NCBI GenBank assembly: GCA_017649565.1
Contig: JAGCGO010000042.1
Span: forward strand, 1 to 64,000
Direction: 5' to 3'
Source of the DNA: Fibrobacter sp.
Lineage (GTDB): Bacteria > Fibrobacterota > Fibrobacteria > Fibrobacterales > Fibrobacteraceae
DNA length: 64,000 bases
The position numbers and the translations under genes are program-made. Positions 1 through 7,622 of the stretch are shown here, one piece after another. How positions within the stretch are numbered: the stretch's first letter is position 1; every line of letters begins with the position of its first letter. Under the pieces are notes generated by a model. The model ran no database searches. It was not told where the DNA came from and saw only the letters and a program-made list of their open reading frames with translations.

Positions 1-408
1 AACATGAGCTTCAACACCGCGATTAGCCAGCTGATGATCTTCAACAACGAAATGATGAAGATGGACAAGCGCTACCGCGAACCATGCGAAACCTTCGTGA
101 AGTTGCTGCACCCGTTTGCCCCGCATATCGCCGAAGAAATGTGGGGCATCCTCGGTCACAACGAATCCCTCACGAACGTCGCCTGGCCGGAAGCGGACCA
201 CTCCAAGGCTGTGGAAAACACCGTGGAAGTCGTGTTCCAGGTGAACGGCAAGGTCCGCGCCAAGGCATCTGTCGCGAAGGACATGGACAAGGCCGCCCTC
301 GAAAAGCTCGCCATGGAAAATGAACGCATGAAGGAATTCATGAACGGCAAGACCGTCGTGAAGTCCATCGTGGTTCCGGGCAAGCTCGTGAACATCGTGG
401 TGAAGTAA
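1..408 (+). CDS. leuS: Leucyl-tRNA synthetase, C-terminal end (partial)
   Basis: This is the 3' end of a class I leucyl-tRNA synthetase, which charges tRNA-Leu in the cytoplasm. The frame is open to the left edge, so the start lies outside the window. The visible residues are the end of the anticodon-binding helical domain (LLHPFAPHIAEEMW, then W...W-PEAD) and the small C-terminal alpha/beta domain (VVFQVNGKVRAK ... VVPGKLVNIVVK). Both segments are characteristic of bacterial LeuRS. The reading frame is intact to its TAA. A hairpin terminator follows within 25 bp, so this is the last gene of its transcript. Confidence 0.96.
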   Translation, partial: NMSFNTAISQLMIFNNEMMKMDKRYREPCETFVKLLHPFAPHIAEEMWGILGHNESLTNVAWPEADHSKAVENTVEVVFQVNGKVRAKASVAKDMDKAALEKLAMENERMKEFMNGKTVVKSIVVPGKLVNIVVK

Positions 409-431
409 GCCCCGGTCCCGCCTTTAGTGTT

Positions 432-460
432 ATGCCCGCCTCCGAGCGGGCATTTCCTTT
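432..460 (+). terminator. Rho-independent terminator after leuS
   Basis: The stem ATGCCCGC/GCGGGCA closes a six-base loop and is followed by a T-rich run ending at 460. It lies 24 bp after the leuS stop. Confidence 0.8.
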
Positions 461-487
461 TAAGGGGGGCTGCGGTATTGGTGCGTT

Positions 488-880
488 TTAGTCTTCCATA
501 TACACGTCGACGGTGACGTCAGGGTAGGCGTATGAAACGTCTTTCCCGCGTACAGTCGCGTAGAGCAGTTTTCCCGCATCCATGAGCCGTGCGGGGATCA
601 GGTTGTTGCGGCGGGGAATGTAACCGAGTTTTTCTCCTGCGGAGTTCTTTACGAGTATGGCGAATTCGTCGTACTTGTTGTCGGGTTCGCGTACCAGCGT
701 GAGGCGGTCGCCTTCGTTAATGTTTTCGAGAAGCTTCGCGATGCCGTTGACGAACTGCATTCCCATGATAGGAACCCAAAGCAGGTATACGGGCTTGGAG
801 AACGGCTTGGGGATGCTCAGGCCGTTGCTGTGGAGCAGCGTGAGCATTCCCGGGGCGGTTGTGGCGAGTGCGTTATTCAT
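488..880 (-). CDS. HIRAN domain protein
   Basis: A 130-residue protein whose second half matches the HIRAN fold found in DNA-processing proteins such as HLTF/Rad5 and in stand-alone bacterial forms. Visible HIRAN signatures are FVNGIAKLL, LTLVREPDNKYDEFAILV and LGYIPRRNNLIPARLMDAG at about residues 50-105. The start is the ATG at 880, because GGGAGGTCCC sits directly in front of it; a longer open frame upstream only shadows the neighbouring gene. It overlaps the end of the upstream J-domain-like gene by 8 bp (ATGAATAA), so the two are translationally coupled. A role in binding DNA ends or damaged DNA is the family expectation, not something the sequence proves. Confidence 0.85.
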   Translation of the reverse strand: MNNALATTAPGMLTLLHSNGLSIPKPFSKPVYLLWVPIMGMQFVNGIAKLLENINEGDRLTLVREPDNKYDEFAILVKNSAGEKLGYIPRRNNLIPARLMDAGKLLYATVRGKDVSYAYPDVTVDVYMED

Positions 881-1685
881 GGGACCTCCCTTGCAGTTGT
901 TCGAGCCTGTTTTTGTAATCGGAGGCGATGGCCTCGAAATTGGCGATGTCGGCTTCCATTTGTTTCGCTTTCGCCTTGATCTTTTCCGGGGATTCGAGCA
1001 AATCCTTGCAGTCGAAGGGAAAGCTTGAACGGATGTTCTTGAGTTTTTGGGCGAGATTGGAGAGCGTGTCGAAAAGTTTGGCGCGCTTTGCTTCCAGCTC
1101 TTCGAGCGAACCGCTGGGGGCCTCGTCTTGGAATTTCCCGCGGAATTCGAGAATGGCGGCGATGGCGTCGAGCGTGGCGACGTCACCTTCGGCAAACGCT
1201 TCCACCGCTTGCTGCAGGCATTCCAAATCTTCCTTGGTTGCTCCGGCGTTCAGGTCGGGATGGAGCGCTCTCACGATTTTTTGATAGACTCGTCGGATCT
1301 CGTCGTGTTGCTCCTTGGGCATGGGGGTGAATTTCGTCTGCGAAAGCGTCTGCATTTCGGCAGCCTTGTTGTCCAGTATTGTCTGGTATTCCGCCGCTTC
1401 GGCTTCGATGATGGCGGAAATGGCATCCATATCTGGGGTTGCACCTTTGTTGATCTGCGCCTGGATAAGCTCCAGCTCCCGCTTGAGGAGCCGTACGAGG
1501 TAGTACTTCTCGATGAGAACCATTTCCAGTTCGCCGAAGAACTCGTTGTATCTGGCCTTGAGCATGGGAACTTCCACGTTTTCTGCGAGGTCCGTCTGTG
1601 CGCGAACGGAAACGATTTCGCTTTTGAGCGTCTCGATTTCTTGCAAAAGGGCGGAATAGCTCGGATGTAGAATCAGGTCGTTCAT
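873..1685 (-). CDS. Coiled-coil protein with a J-domain-like HPD motif
   Basis: A 270-residue soluble protein. Residues about 15-115 are strongly helical and charged, consistent with a coiled coil. Residues about 126-165 read like helices II-III of a DnaJ domain, with RRVYQKIVRALHPDLNAG containing the diagnostic HPD triad at about 142-144. A second helical segment (about 190-270) follows. There is no signal peptide. The start is the ATG at 1685, which has GAGGT six bases upstream; earlier in-frame starts lack a ribosome site. It is coupled to the downstream HIRAN gene. By analogy it could recruit Hsp70 to the HIRAN partner, but no such pair is known to me. Confidence 0.72.
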   Translation of the reverse strand: MNDLILHPSYSALLQEIETLKSEIVSVRAQTDLAENVEVPMLKARYNEFFGELEMVLIEKYYLVRLLKRELELIQAQINKGATPDMDAISAIIEAEAAEYQTILDNKAAEMQTLSQTKFTPMPKEQHDEIRRVYQKIVRALHPDLNAGATKEDLECLQQAVEAFAEGDVATLDAIAAILEFRGKFQDEAPSGSLEELEAKRAKLFDTLSNLAQKLKNIRSSFPFDCKDLLESPEKIKAKAKQMEADIANFEAIASDYKNRLEQLQGRSHE

Positions 1686-1798
1686 AGCTACCTCGTGGAT
1701 ATGGGTGGAGCCCGTGTGGCTATGATACAAAAATAGCTTCAAAACAATGTCAAAAAATGACATTTTGTAGTGTGACCGAAATTTTCTAGAATTGGCGC

Positions 1799-3400
1799 CT
1801 AGCTATTGATTTGGGGTGCCTTTTCGGGGCTGGTTTTCCGCGAGTTTTTCATTTCTTTCTTGATGCGGTACATTTCCTTCTCGGCACGCCTTTGCACCAT
1901 GGCGACATCGGTGTCGCGGAAGTCCTTGAGAGAATATCCGCAGGCGATGCTCAGGCGTTCCCATGACATCTCGGCGGTAGTTGACTCGTTCATCTTCTCG
2001 TTGAGCTTCATGATCAGTTCGCCGCGGTTCCGCAGGTCGTTGCCCATGAGAATGACGATGAATTCGTCTCCGCTGATGCGGAATACAGGACTGTGGCAGA
2101 ATATTTCGCAAATCAGCTGGCAGCAGTTGATGAGGTAGGTGTTGCCGTAGTCATGTCCGTAATTATCGTTGATCGCCTTCAGGTAGTTCAGGTTGCAGGC
2201 CATGATGCCGAATTCGCGCAATTGCTTGATCTCTATCTTGGCGTTGACTTCCTTACAGTAGGCATCGTAGGCTGTGCGGTTGCGTATGCCAGTGAGCGTA
2301 TCCCTGTAGGCCAGCCCCTGAATTTGTCCGAGGTATTCCTGCATGTGGTCTTTTGCCGTCTGGAAACTCTTGGATAGGTCCCCGATTTCGTCGTTAGTCT
2401 CGACCTTGAATTTCACCTTCATGTCGCCGTTAATCAGCTTGTTGGCGGTTTCTGTCAAGTTGAGGATGGGCCTTGTGATAGAGTAAGCCACCATGGCCGA
2501 CACGAACGAGAAGAGAATCAGCAGGAATATGGCGAATATGATGATTTCCACGAGGAGCTTGTAGCGTTCCGCATTGATTTCTGCTTCGGGGACGCGGATG
2601 CCGAATGTCATGCCGTTTGGCAATTGGGCGCGTAGGGTGCGGAACCCTTTCCTGGGCTTGATCGTGTTGCCCGGTTTAAGCTTCGGGTGGACGATAATCT
2701 TTCCGTTTGCATCTTCGAGGAATGCATATCCGGTACGGTAGACCTTGATGCTCGAGACGGACTGGATGATATAGTTGAAGTCCAGGTCGATCCCGATGAT
2801 GCCGATTTCTTCGCCGAACTTGGTGAGCGGGACCACGAAGGAAATCATGTAGAGATTGACGTTCTTGTTTTGATAGGGGAGCAGCCAGGTGGGCTTGCCA
2901 ATCTTGGTGGGCAGGTAATACCAGCCTACGTGCTCCACGTCGGTTGTATCATATTTTGAAAGATCCGTCGGCTGGCTGTTCTCGAACTCGCCGGTCTCCT
3001 TGTTTTTCGTGATGAGGATTCCCGATGTGGGGAGGGTAAATTTCGGATTGAAACGCAGGTAGACCGATGACGCATACTTGATGTTGCTCAGGGTGGCCAT
3101 GGTGTACTGGTTGATTTTTTCCGTAATCTCTTGGCGTGTTTCCTCTTGCTTGAGGTCTTCTAGCGAGGAAATATCGCTGAGGATGGGGGCCGCGATTCCA
3201 GTTGCAAAGTGTTCGATGTCGGTAAAGAGAGGGACGATTTTGTACTGCTCGGCGGTAAGCCTGTTTTCGAGAAACTCTTGCGAACGCTTTTGCAGAATAT
3301 CGCTGGTAAAATAAAGTGCAAGGCCTCCCAGGGAGAGGGTACAGAGAACCAGGCCGGACAATGACAACCCGAATATTTTTTTATGAATCGGTATTCTCAT
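1799..3400 (-). CDS. Membrane sensor diguanylate cyclase-like protein (dCache-HAMP-GGDEF)
   Basis: A 533-residue membrane signalling protein. A first transmembrane helix (about 8-32) is followed by a periplasmic dCache-type sensor region (about 35-280; WYYLP, GIIGIDLDF and GYAFLEDANGKIIVHP are typical), a second transmembrane helix (about 285-312), a HAMP segment beginning SITRPILNLTETANKL, and a GGDEF domain (about 365-520). The signature loop reads SGDEF rather than GGDEF. The metal-site segment reads NLNYLKAINDNYGH, so the usual first Asp of DxD is Asn. Catalysis of c-di-GMP synthesis is therefore uncertain and it may be a receptor. GGGAGA precedes the ATG at 3400. Confidence 0.9.
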   Translation of the reverse strand: MRIPIHKKIFGLSLSGLVLCTLSLGGLALYFTSDILQKRSQEFLENRLTAEQYKIVPLFTDIEHFATGIAAPILSDISSLEDLKQEETRQEITEKINQYTMATLSNIKYASSVYLRFNPKFTLPTSGILITKNKETGEFENSQPTDLSKYDTTDVEHVGWYYLPTKIGKPTWLLPYQNKNVNLYMISFVVPLTKFGEEIGIIGIDLDFNYIIQSVSSIKVYRTGYAFLEDANGKIIVHPKLKPGNTIKPRKGFRTLRAQLPNGMTFGIRVPEAEINAERYKLLVEIIIFAIFLLILFSFVSAMVAYSITRPILNLTETANKLINGDMKVKFKVETNDEIGDLSKSFQTAKDHMQEYLGQIQGLAYRDTLTGIRNRTAYDAYCKEVNAKIEIKQLREFGIMACNLNYLKAINDNYGHDYGNTYLINCCQLICEIFCHSPVFRISGDEFIVILMGNDLRNRGELIMKLNEKMNESTTAEMSWERLSIACGYSLKDFRDTDVAMVQRRAEKEMYRIKKEMKNSRKTSPEKAPQINS

Positions 3401-3415
3401 GTTTTCTCCCTTTTA

Positions 3416-3640
3416 TCAAATGCCGCGAACTTCGACGACTTTCTTGTTGCTCGTGCTCCCCAGCACCACCTCGACATCCCTTTTGTGGACTTTGAAGTGG
3501 CTCGCAACAAGTTCGCAAATCGCCTCGTTTGCCGCACCATCTACAGGTGGCGCCTTGACCTCCACCTTGAGGCTCCCGTCCGGTTGAACCGTGATGCTGT
3601 CACGCTTGCTCCGCGCATGGACTTTGATGTTGATGCGCAT
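3416..3640 (-). CDS. DUF167 / YggU family protein
   Basis: A 74-residue protein of the small YggU/DUF167 family, which has no settled biochemical role. The family core VEVKAPPVDGAANEAICELVASHF at residues about 26-50 and the ending GSTSNKKVVEV are clear. The start is the ATG at 3640; the open frame continues upstream only as an overlap with the DivIVA gene. It lies 17 bp downstream of the DivIVA-like gene. In many bacteria yggU-family genes sit beside divIVA, so the pairing itself supports both calls. Confidence 0.9.
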   Translation of the reverse strand: MRINIKVHARSKRDSITVQPDGSLKVEVKAPPVDGAANEAICELVASHFKVHKRDVEVVLGSTSNKKVVEVRGI

Positions 3641-3657
3641 GATCCGGTCGTTCCCGC

Positions 3658-4176
3658 TTAAGCCAAGACGTTGCCTATCGAGGAACTGGAAGGCTCCTTC
3701 TGGGTCTTGGCTTCCAACTCGCGCTGGTCGTTTTCCATGGCTTCCAGGAGTTCTTCCTGCCCGCGGATGAGGGCGCGGCAACGGATGAAGTAGTTGCTGC
3801 GGAGCTGCTTCAGCTGCTCGATTTCCATGCGGAGGTTTTCGGCTTCGCGCTTGGTGTTCTCGACTTCTCGGATGGCCCTGGCCTTGGCTTCGGCAATGAT
3901 GATTTCGGCTTCCTTTTCTGCGGTCGCCTTGACCTCGTCTACCGTTTTCTGCATAGTGACGACGGCATCCTGGATGGTCTTTTCAATCTGCTTGTAGTAG
4001 TTGACACGCTGTTCCGCAATCTTGAGCCGTTCGGTCAAGTCGGTGCGGTCTCTTGACATCTGCTCAAAGGCGACGGCGGCCGTTTCGAGGAAGGCCTTGA
4101 CTTCTTCTCCGTCGACTCCCCCGAAATTTTTCTTGTGGAAGGTTTGATTTCGGATGTCCAATGGTGTCAGTTCCAT
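3658..4176 (-). CDS. DivIVA domain protein
   Basis: A 172-residue protein of the DivIVA/GpsB family, coiled-coil proteins that bind curved membrane and organise polar growth, division or secretion. The N-terminus MELTPLDIRNQTFHKK followed by FGGVDGEEVKAFL is the classic DivIVA membrane-binding start. Residues about 30-150 are a continuous charged coiled coil (many E, K and A heptads). The start is the ATG at 4176, with GGTAGGT upstream. It is co-directional with the YggU gene and divergent from the LysR gene. Expression from the shared 250-bp intergenic region is likely. Confidence 0.9.
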   Translation of the reverse strand: MELTPLDIRNQTFHKKNFGGVDGEEVKAFLETAAVAFEQMSRDRTDLTERLKIAEQRVNYYKQIEKTIQDAVVTMQKTVDEVKATAEKEAEIIIAEAKARAIREVENTKREAENLRMEIEQLKQLRSNYFIRCRALIRGQEELLEAMENDQRELEAKTQKEPSSSSIGNVLA

Positions 4177-4375
4177 ATTTATACCTACCGAGAGTTGCAA
4201 GTTGGATAACTAAGAAAAATATAATAAAGTAGAGTTTTGGAAAAAAGCGGTAAAATGGGGAAAATGGGGGGAAAGGTCCAGTTGGGGGATGAAAGGGGTT
4301 TTGGAACAAAAGGGGAGAATGATAAATTTTTTCTATAAGGACCTATTGCCATTATCGGGAAAAACTTTTATATTT

Positions 4376-4398
4376 ATTCCTATTGAATTAGTAGGAAT
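4376..4398. promoter_or_regulatory. LysR-type dyad upstream of the regulator gene
   Basis: A perfect 7-bp inverted repeat ATTCCTA-N9-TAGGAAT lies 29 bp before the LysR start codon. LysR-type regulators commonly autoregulate through such T-N11-A-style dyads next to their own gene. The rest of the divergent gap (4177-4375) is AT- and G-rich with no other clear element. Confidence 0.5.
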
Positions 4399-4426
4399 TA
4401 ACGACAACACGGACTTTTTTCGCTTT

Positions 4427-5368
4427 ATGACACTACAGCAACTACGTTACGCCATTGGCATTGCAGAAACCGGCTCCTTCAACAAGGCTGCCGAAAAGCT
4501 CTACATCTCGCAGCCGTCACTCACGGCCGCCATCCGCGACCTTGAAGACGAGATGAACATCCTCATCTTCAACCGTACGAGCCGCGGCGTGACCCTCACC
4601 AACGAAGGAGAGGAGTTCATTGCCTATGCCCGCGAGCTGTACCACCATTACGAAATCGTGCTGGACAAGTACGGCAAGATCGGCAAGCGCAAGAAAAAGT
4701 TCGCCGTGTCCACGCAGCACTACTCCTTTGCCGTCAAGAGTTTTGTCGAGACCGTGAAGACTTTCGACACCGAGAAGTACGAGTTTGCCATCCGCGAAAC
4801 CCGCACCAAGGAAGTCATCGAGGATGTGGCGTCTTTCAAGAGCGATGTCGGGATCCTTTACCTGAGCGACTTTAACAGGAAGATCATCCAGAGCTTGCTG
4901 AATGCGCGCGACCTTGCTTTCCACAAGCTTATCGAGTGCAAGGCGTTTGTCTACCTGTGGAAGGGACACCCGCTTGCCAACCAGCCGTTCATCACGCTTG
5001 AACAGCTGGCCGACTATCCGTGCCTCTCGTTCGAGCAGGGGGACAACAGCTCGTTCTATTTTGCCGAAGAGATCCTGAGCACGAACGAATACAAGCGTAC
5101 CATCAAGGCGAATGACCGTGCGACCATGCTGAACCTAATGATTGGCTTGAACGGCTATACGCTCTGCTCCGGCATTATTTGCGAAGAGTTGAACGGCAGT
5201 GATTACCTGGCAGTGCCTTTCAAGGACAAGAGTGCCGAGGCTCACCGCGTCATGGAAATCGGCTACATCACCAAGCGTAACATGTTGCTTGGCCTTGTCG
5301 GCGAGCGTTACGTGGAAGAACTGCAGAATTATCTTTCCAAATGTGAGCGGGTCGAAAACCTCTCTTGA
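4427..5368 (+). CDS. LysR family transcriptional regulator
   Basis: A 313-residue LysR-type regulator. The N-terminal winged helix-turn-helix is complete: MTLQQLRYAIGIAETGSFNKAAEKLYISQPSLTAAIRDLE at residues 1-40, followed by the wing LIFNRTSRGVTLTNEG. Residues about 90-300 form the two-lobed periplasmic-binding-like effector domain. The start is the ATG at 4427, which gives the canonical LTR N-terminus; the longer open frame adds 46 non-conserved residues. A dyad just upstream suggests autoregulation. The effector is unknown. The downstream VUT transporter gene begins about 100 bp later on the same strand but has its own spacing, so it is only a possible target. Confidence 0.92.
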   Translation: MTLQQLRYAIGIAETGSFNKAAEKLYISQPSLTAAIRDLEDEMNILIFNRTSRGVTLTNEGEEFIAYARELYHHYEIVLDKYGKIGKRKKKFAVSTQHYSFAVKSFVETVKTFDTEKYEFAIRETRTKEVIEDVASFKSDVGILYLSDFNRKIIQSLLNARDLAFHKLIECKAFVYLWKGHPLANQPFITLEQLADYPCLSFEQGDNSSFYFAEEILSTNEYKRTIKANDRATMLNLMIGLNGYTLCSGIICEELNGSDYLAVPFKDKSAEAHRVMEIGYITKRNMLLGLVGERYVEELQNYLSKCERVENLS

Positions 5369-5467
5369 TATTTCTTTGCTGATTGTCTATATTTGGGAAT
5401 GTTAGAATCTCTGCGATGTTGCGGGATTTTTCCGGAAGTCATTGTCTAACCTTCCTTAAAAAACAAC

Positions 5468-6220
5468 ATGAAAAGCTATATCCAGCGCGAATGGCAGGAT
5501 TTGGTTATCCTCCTCCGCAATATTCCCTCCCTAGTCGTCAGTTTCTTTATCCTTTCCGTCGTGTGCATGAACTTGCTCGCGAACAAGGAACTGGTCTCCT
5601 TCGAATACATGGCCCTCGACTGCGGCTTTACGCTCAGCTGGTTCTCGTTCCTCTGCATGGACATGATATGCAAACGGTTCGGTCCCAAGGCCGCCATGAA
5701 GGTCTCCGTAGTCGCCCTCTTCGTGAACCTGTGCACTTGCCTGTTCTTCAATATCCTTTCGCATGCGCCGGGAATGTGGGGCGAATTCTACAGTTACATC
5801 GACACGAATCCTGATGCGGCCAAGGTCGCCAACGACGCGCTCAACGCCACGTTTGGTGGTTCCTGGTATGTAGTGCTGGGCTCGGCGCTCGCCATGTTCA
5901 CCGCGTCGCTCGTCAACTCGGTCGTGAACTTCAGCATCGGCAAGATCGCAAAGGGCAAGGATTTCAAGACGTTCGCCGCACGCTCCTACATATCGACGAT
6001 GGTGGCGCAGTTCGTGGACAACATGATTTTCGCCCTTGCGGTGAGCCACGTGTTCTTCGGCTGGACCATGAAGCAGGTCCTCATCTGTTCGATTACGGGC
6101 GCCGTGATGGAACTCCTCTGCGAAGTCGTCTTCAGCCCCTTCGGCTACAAGATGGCCTGCAAGTGGGAAAAGGAAAACGTCGGTAGCGAATACCTCAAGT
6201 TCAAGGCAGGTCAAGCATGA
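5468..6220 (+). CDS. VUT family transporter (putative queuosine precursor transporter)
   Basis: A 250-residue integral membrane protein with about six hydrophobic helices. It belongs to the VUT (vitamin uptake transporter, Pfam Vut_1) group, whose YhhQ branch imports queuosine precursors. Signatures include the helix ending VCMNLLANKELVSFEY, LSWFSFLCMDMICKRFGPKAAMKV, and SLVNSVVNFSIGK followed by ARSYISTMVAQFVDN. A queH gene for epoxyqueuosine reduction is present at 38068-38727, which fits a queuosine-salvage or synthesis role. The stop overlaps the next start as ATGA, so the SDR gene is cotranscribed. Confidence 0.82.
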   Translation: MKSYIQREWQDLVILLRNIPSLVVSFFILSVVCMNLLANKELVSFEYMALDCGFTLSWFSFLCMDMICKRFGPKAAMKVSVVALFVNLCTCLFFNILSHAPGMWGEFYSYIDTNPDAAKVANDALNATFGGSWYVVLGSALAMFTASLVNSVVNFSIGKIAKGKDFKTFAARSYISTMVAQFVDNMIFALAVSHVFFGWTMKQVLICSITGAVMELLCEVVFSPFGYKMACKWEKENVGSEYLKFKAGQA

Positions 6221-6876
6221 ACGTCTTTATCAGCGGAACGCACAGCGGTATCGGCCGCGCCATCGCGGAACTGTTCTTGAGCAGGGGTGCGCATGTCGTC
6301 GGTTTCGACATCCAGGAATCTACGATTGACCATGCCGAATACGAACACCACATCGTCGACGTTTCGGACAAGAGTTCTTTCCCGGAACTTGCGATTGCCG
6401 CGAACATCGTCGTGAGCAACGCGGGCGTGCAGAATTCCGACCGAGATATCGAAATCAACCTGATGGGCGCAATGAACTTTGTCGAGAAGTACGCCGTCCA
6501 GCCTGAAATCAAGTCGGTACTCTTTGTGGCATCTTCGAGTGCGCATACCGGCGATGAATTCCCCGAATACGCGGTTTCCAAGGGCGGGCTCCTGACTTAC
6601 GTGAAGAACGTGGGACGCCGCATCGCCAAGTTCGGCGCGACATGCAACAGCATCTCCCCGGGTGGCGTCAAGACCGACCTCAACAAGCCTGTGATGGACG
6701 ATCCCGCATTGTGGAATCGCATCATGGACGTGACCCCGCTCAAGCGCTGGGCCGAACCCGAAGACATCGCGGAATGGGTCTGGTTCCTGACCGTCGTGAA
6801 CAAGAACTGCACGGGCCAGGACATCCTCGTCGACAACGGCGAGAAAGACCTGAACAGCACCTTCGTGTGGCCGTAA
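6217..6876 (+). CDS. SDR family oxidoreductase
   Basis: A 219-residue short-chain dehydrogenase/reductase. It has the Rossmann glycine motif GTHSGIG at residues 7-13, the NAG motif (SNAGVQN, about 68-74), a catalytic Ser region (VASSSAH), the active-site Tyr-Lys in YAVSKGG (about 126-132), and the PG motif (SPGGVKTDL). At under 220 residues it is shorter than the typical 250, because the region after the first beta-alpha unit is compact. The substrate cannot be predicted. Resemblance to 3-oxoacyl-ACP reductases and sugar dehydrogenases is generic. It is translationally coupled to the VUT transporter and ends the operon before a hairpin terminator. Confidence 0.88.
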   Translation: MNVFISGTHSGIGRAIAELFLSRGAHVVGFDIQESTIDHAEYEHHIVDVSDKSSFPELAIAANIVVSNAGVQNSDRDIEINLMGAMNFVEKYAVQPEIKSVLFVASSSAHTGDEFPEYAVSKGGLLTYVKNVGRRIAKFGATCNSISPGGVKTDLNKPVMDDPALWNRIMDVTPLKRWAEPEDIAEWVWFLTVVNKNCTGQDILVDNGEKDLNSTFVWP

Positions 6877-6895
6877 TTCCGGCTGATTGAAAAAA

Positions 6896-6937
6896 AGAGG
6901 TGATTCTTCCCGTCGAGACGAATCTCCCCGTTTTTTT
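6896..6937 (+). terminator. Terminator after the SDR gene
   Basis: An imperfect stem (GAGGTGATTC with GAATCTCCCC, one mismatch) is followed by seven T residues at 6931-6937. Confidence 0.65.
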
Positions 6938-7005
6938 CGCGAGTTGTCTTTTTGAAAGTGTGTTTTTTTTGAGTGAAAAGATGCATTTTCCGTGTGTTTG
7001 CTTTT

Positions 7006-7022
7006 TTGGCATGCTATTTGCT
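7006..7022 (+). promoter_or_regulatory. Sigma-54 (-24/-12) promoter
   Basis: TTGGCATGCTATTTGCT carries the GG at 7008-7009 and the GC at 7020-7021 with exactly ten bases between them, matching the TGGCAC-N5-TTGCW consensus of RpoN promoters. The predicted start of transcription is about 30 bases before the ATG at 7063. A sigma-54 activator is encoded at 9138-10589. Confidence 0.65.
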
Positions 7023-7062
7023 TTGTTGTGGGTGTTAACCCCCCAACCCAATGAGGTCTATT

Positions 7063-7563
7063 ATGAAAACCAAATTGATTCCCGCTATGGCATTGTCCCT
7101 GATGGGTTTCTTTGCCACTGCGTCTTTCGCACAGGAAGACGTTTCCACTGAACCGCAGGTCACTGCCGAAGAACAGGCCGCCCCGAGCGAAACTGTCAAG
7201 CAGAAGGCCGACAAGGAAGATCCTAGGGCTGATCGCGCCAAGGAACGCTTCGAACGCAAGGATGCCAAGAAGGCCGAGATTGCAAACCACAAGGCTGAGA
7301 AGCAGGCTCTGAAAGAGGAACGTGCCGCAGCCCGCGCCGAACGTAAGGCCGAAAAGGATGCCCTGAAGGAAGAACGTAAGGCCGAAAAGACTGCCGCCAA
7401 GGAAGAACGCAAGGCTGAAAAGCAGGCTTTGAAAGAAGACCGCAAGGCCGAACGCGACGCCCAGAAGGAAGACCGCAAGGTAGAAAAGGAACAGCGCAAG
7501 TCCGAAAAGAACGAGCGGAAAGAAGAACGTAAGTCGAACAAGGGGAATGGCCGCGACAAGTAG
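7063..7563 (+). CDS. Exported lysine/glutamate/arginine-rich repeat protein
   Basis: A 166-residue protein with a clean Sec signal peptide (MKTKLIPAMALSLMGFFATASFA, cleavage near residue 23). It then runs almost entirely as charged helical repeats of the type KAEKxALKEERKAE, repeating every 7-11 residues from about residue 75. Most of the mature chain is K, E, R, A or D. The start is the ATG at 7063, with GAGGT six bases upstream. A sigma-54-type promoter precedes it, and a terminator shared with the converging operon follows. I recognise no family. A long single helix or a polyelectrolyte-like periplasmic protein is the best physical guess. Confidence 0.8.
   Translation: MKTKLIPAMALSLMGFFATASFAQEDVSTEPQVTAEEQAAPSETVKQKADKEDPRADRAKERFERKDAKKAEIANHKAEKQALKEERAAARAERKAEKDALKEERKAEKTAAKEERKAEKQALKEDRKAERDAQKEDRKVEKEQRKSEKNERKEERKSNKGNGRDK
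7288..7530 (+). repeat. Internal tandem coding repeats (KAEKxALKEER type)
   Basis: The codons for the unit K-A-E-K/R-x-A-x-K-E-E/D-R recur about eight times in tandem, for example GAACGTAAGGCCGAAAAG and AAGGCTGAAAAGCAGGC variants. The unit sequence varies, so this is old duplication rather than a recent slippage tract. Confidence 0.7.
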
Positions 7564-7593
7564 CCGGTACCCACAAAATGAGCCCAATCCAAC

Positions 7594-7622
7594 AAAGACA
7601 CGGATAAAACCGTGTCTTTTTA
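7594..7622. terminator. Bidirectional terminator between converging genes
   Basis: AAAGACACGG and CCGTGTCTTT form a perfect 10-bp stem around a 6-base loop. A-rich and T-rich flanks serve both strands. The stop codon of the minus-strand gene (7620-7622) lies in its tail. Confidence 0.85.
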
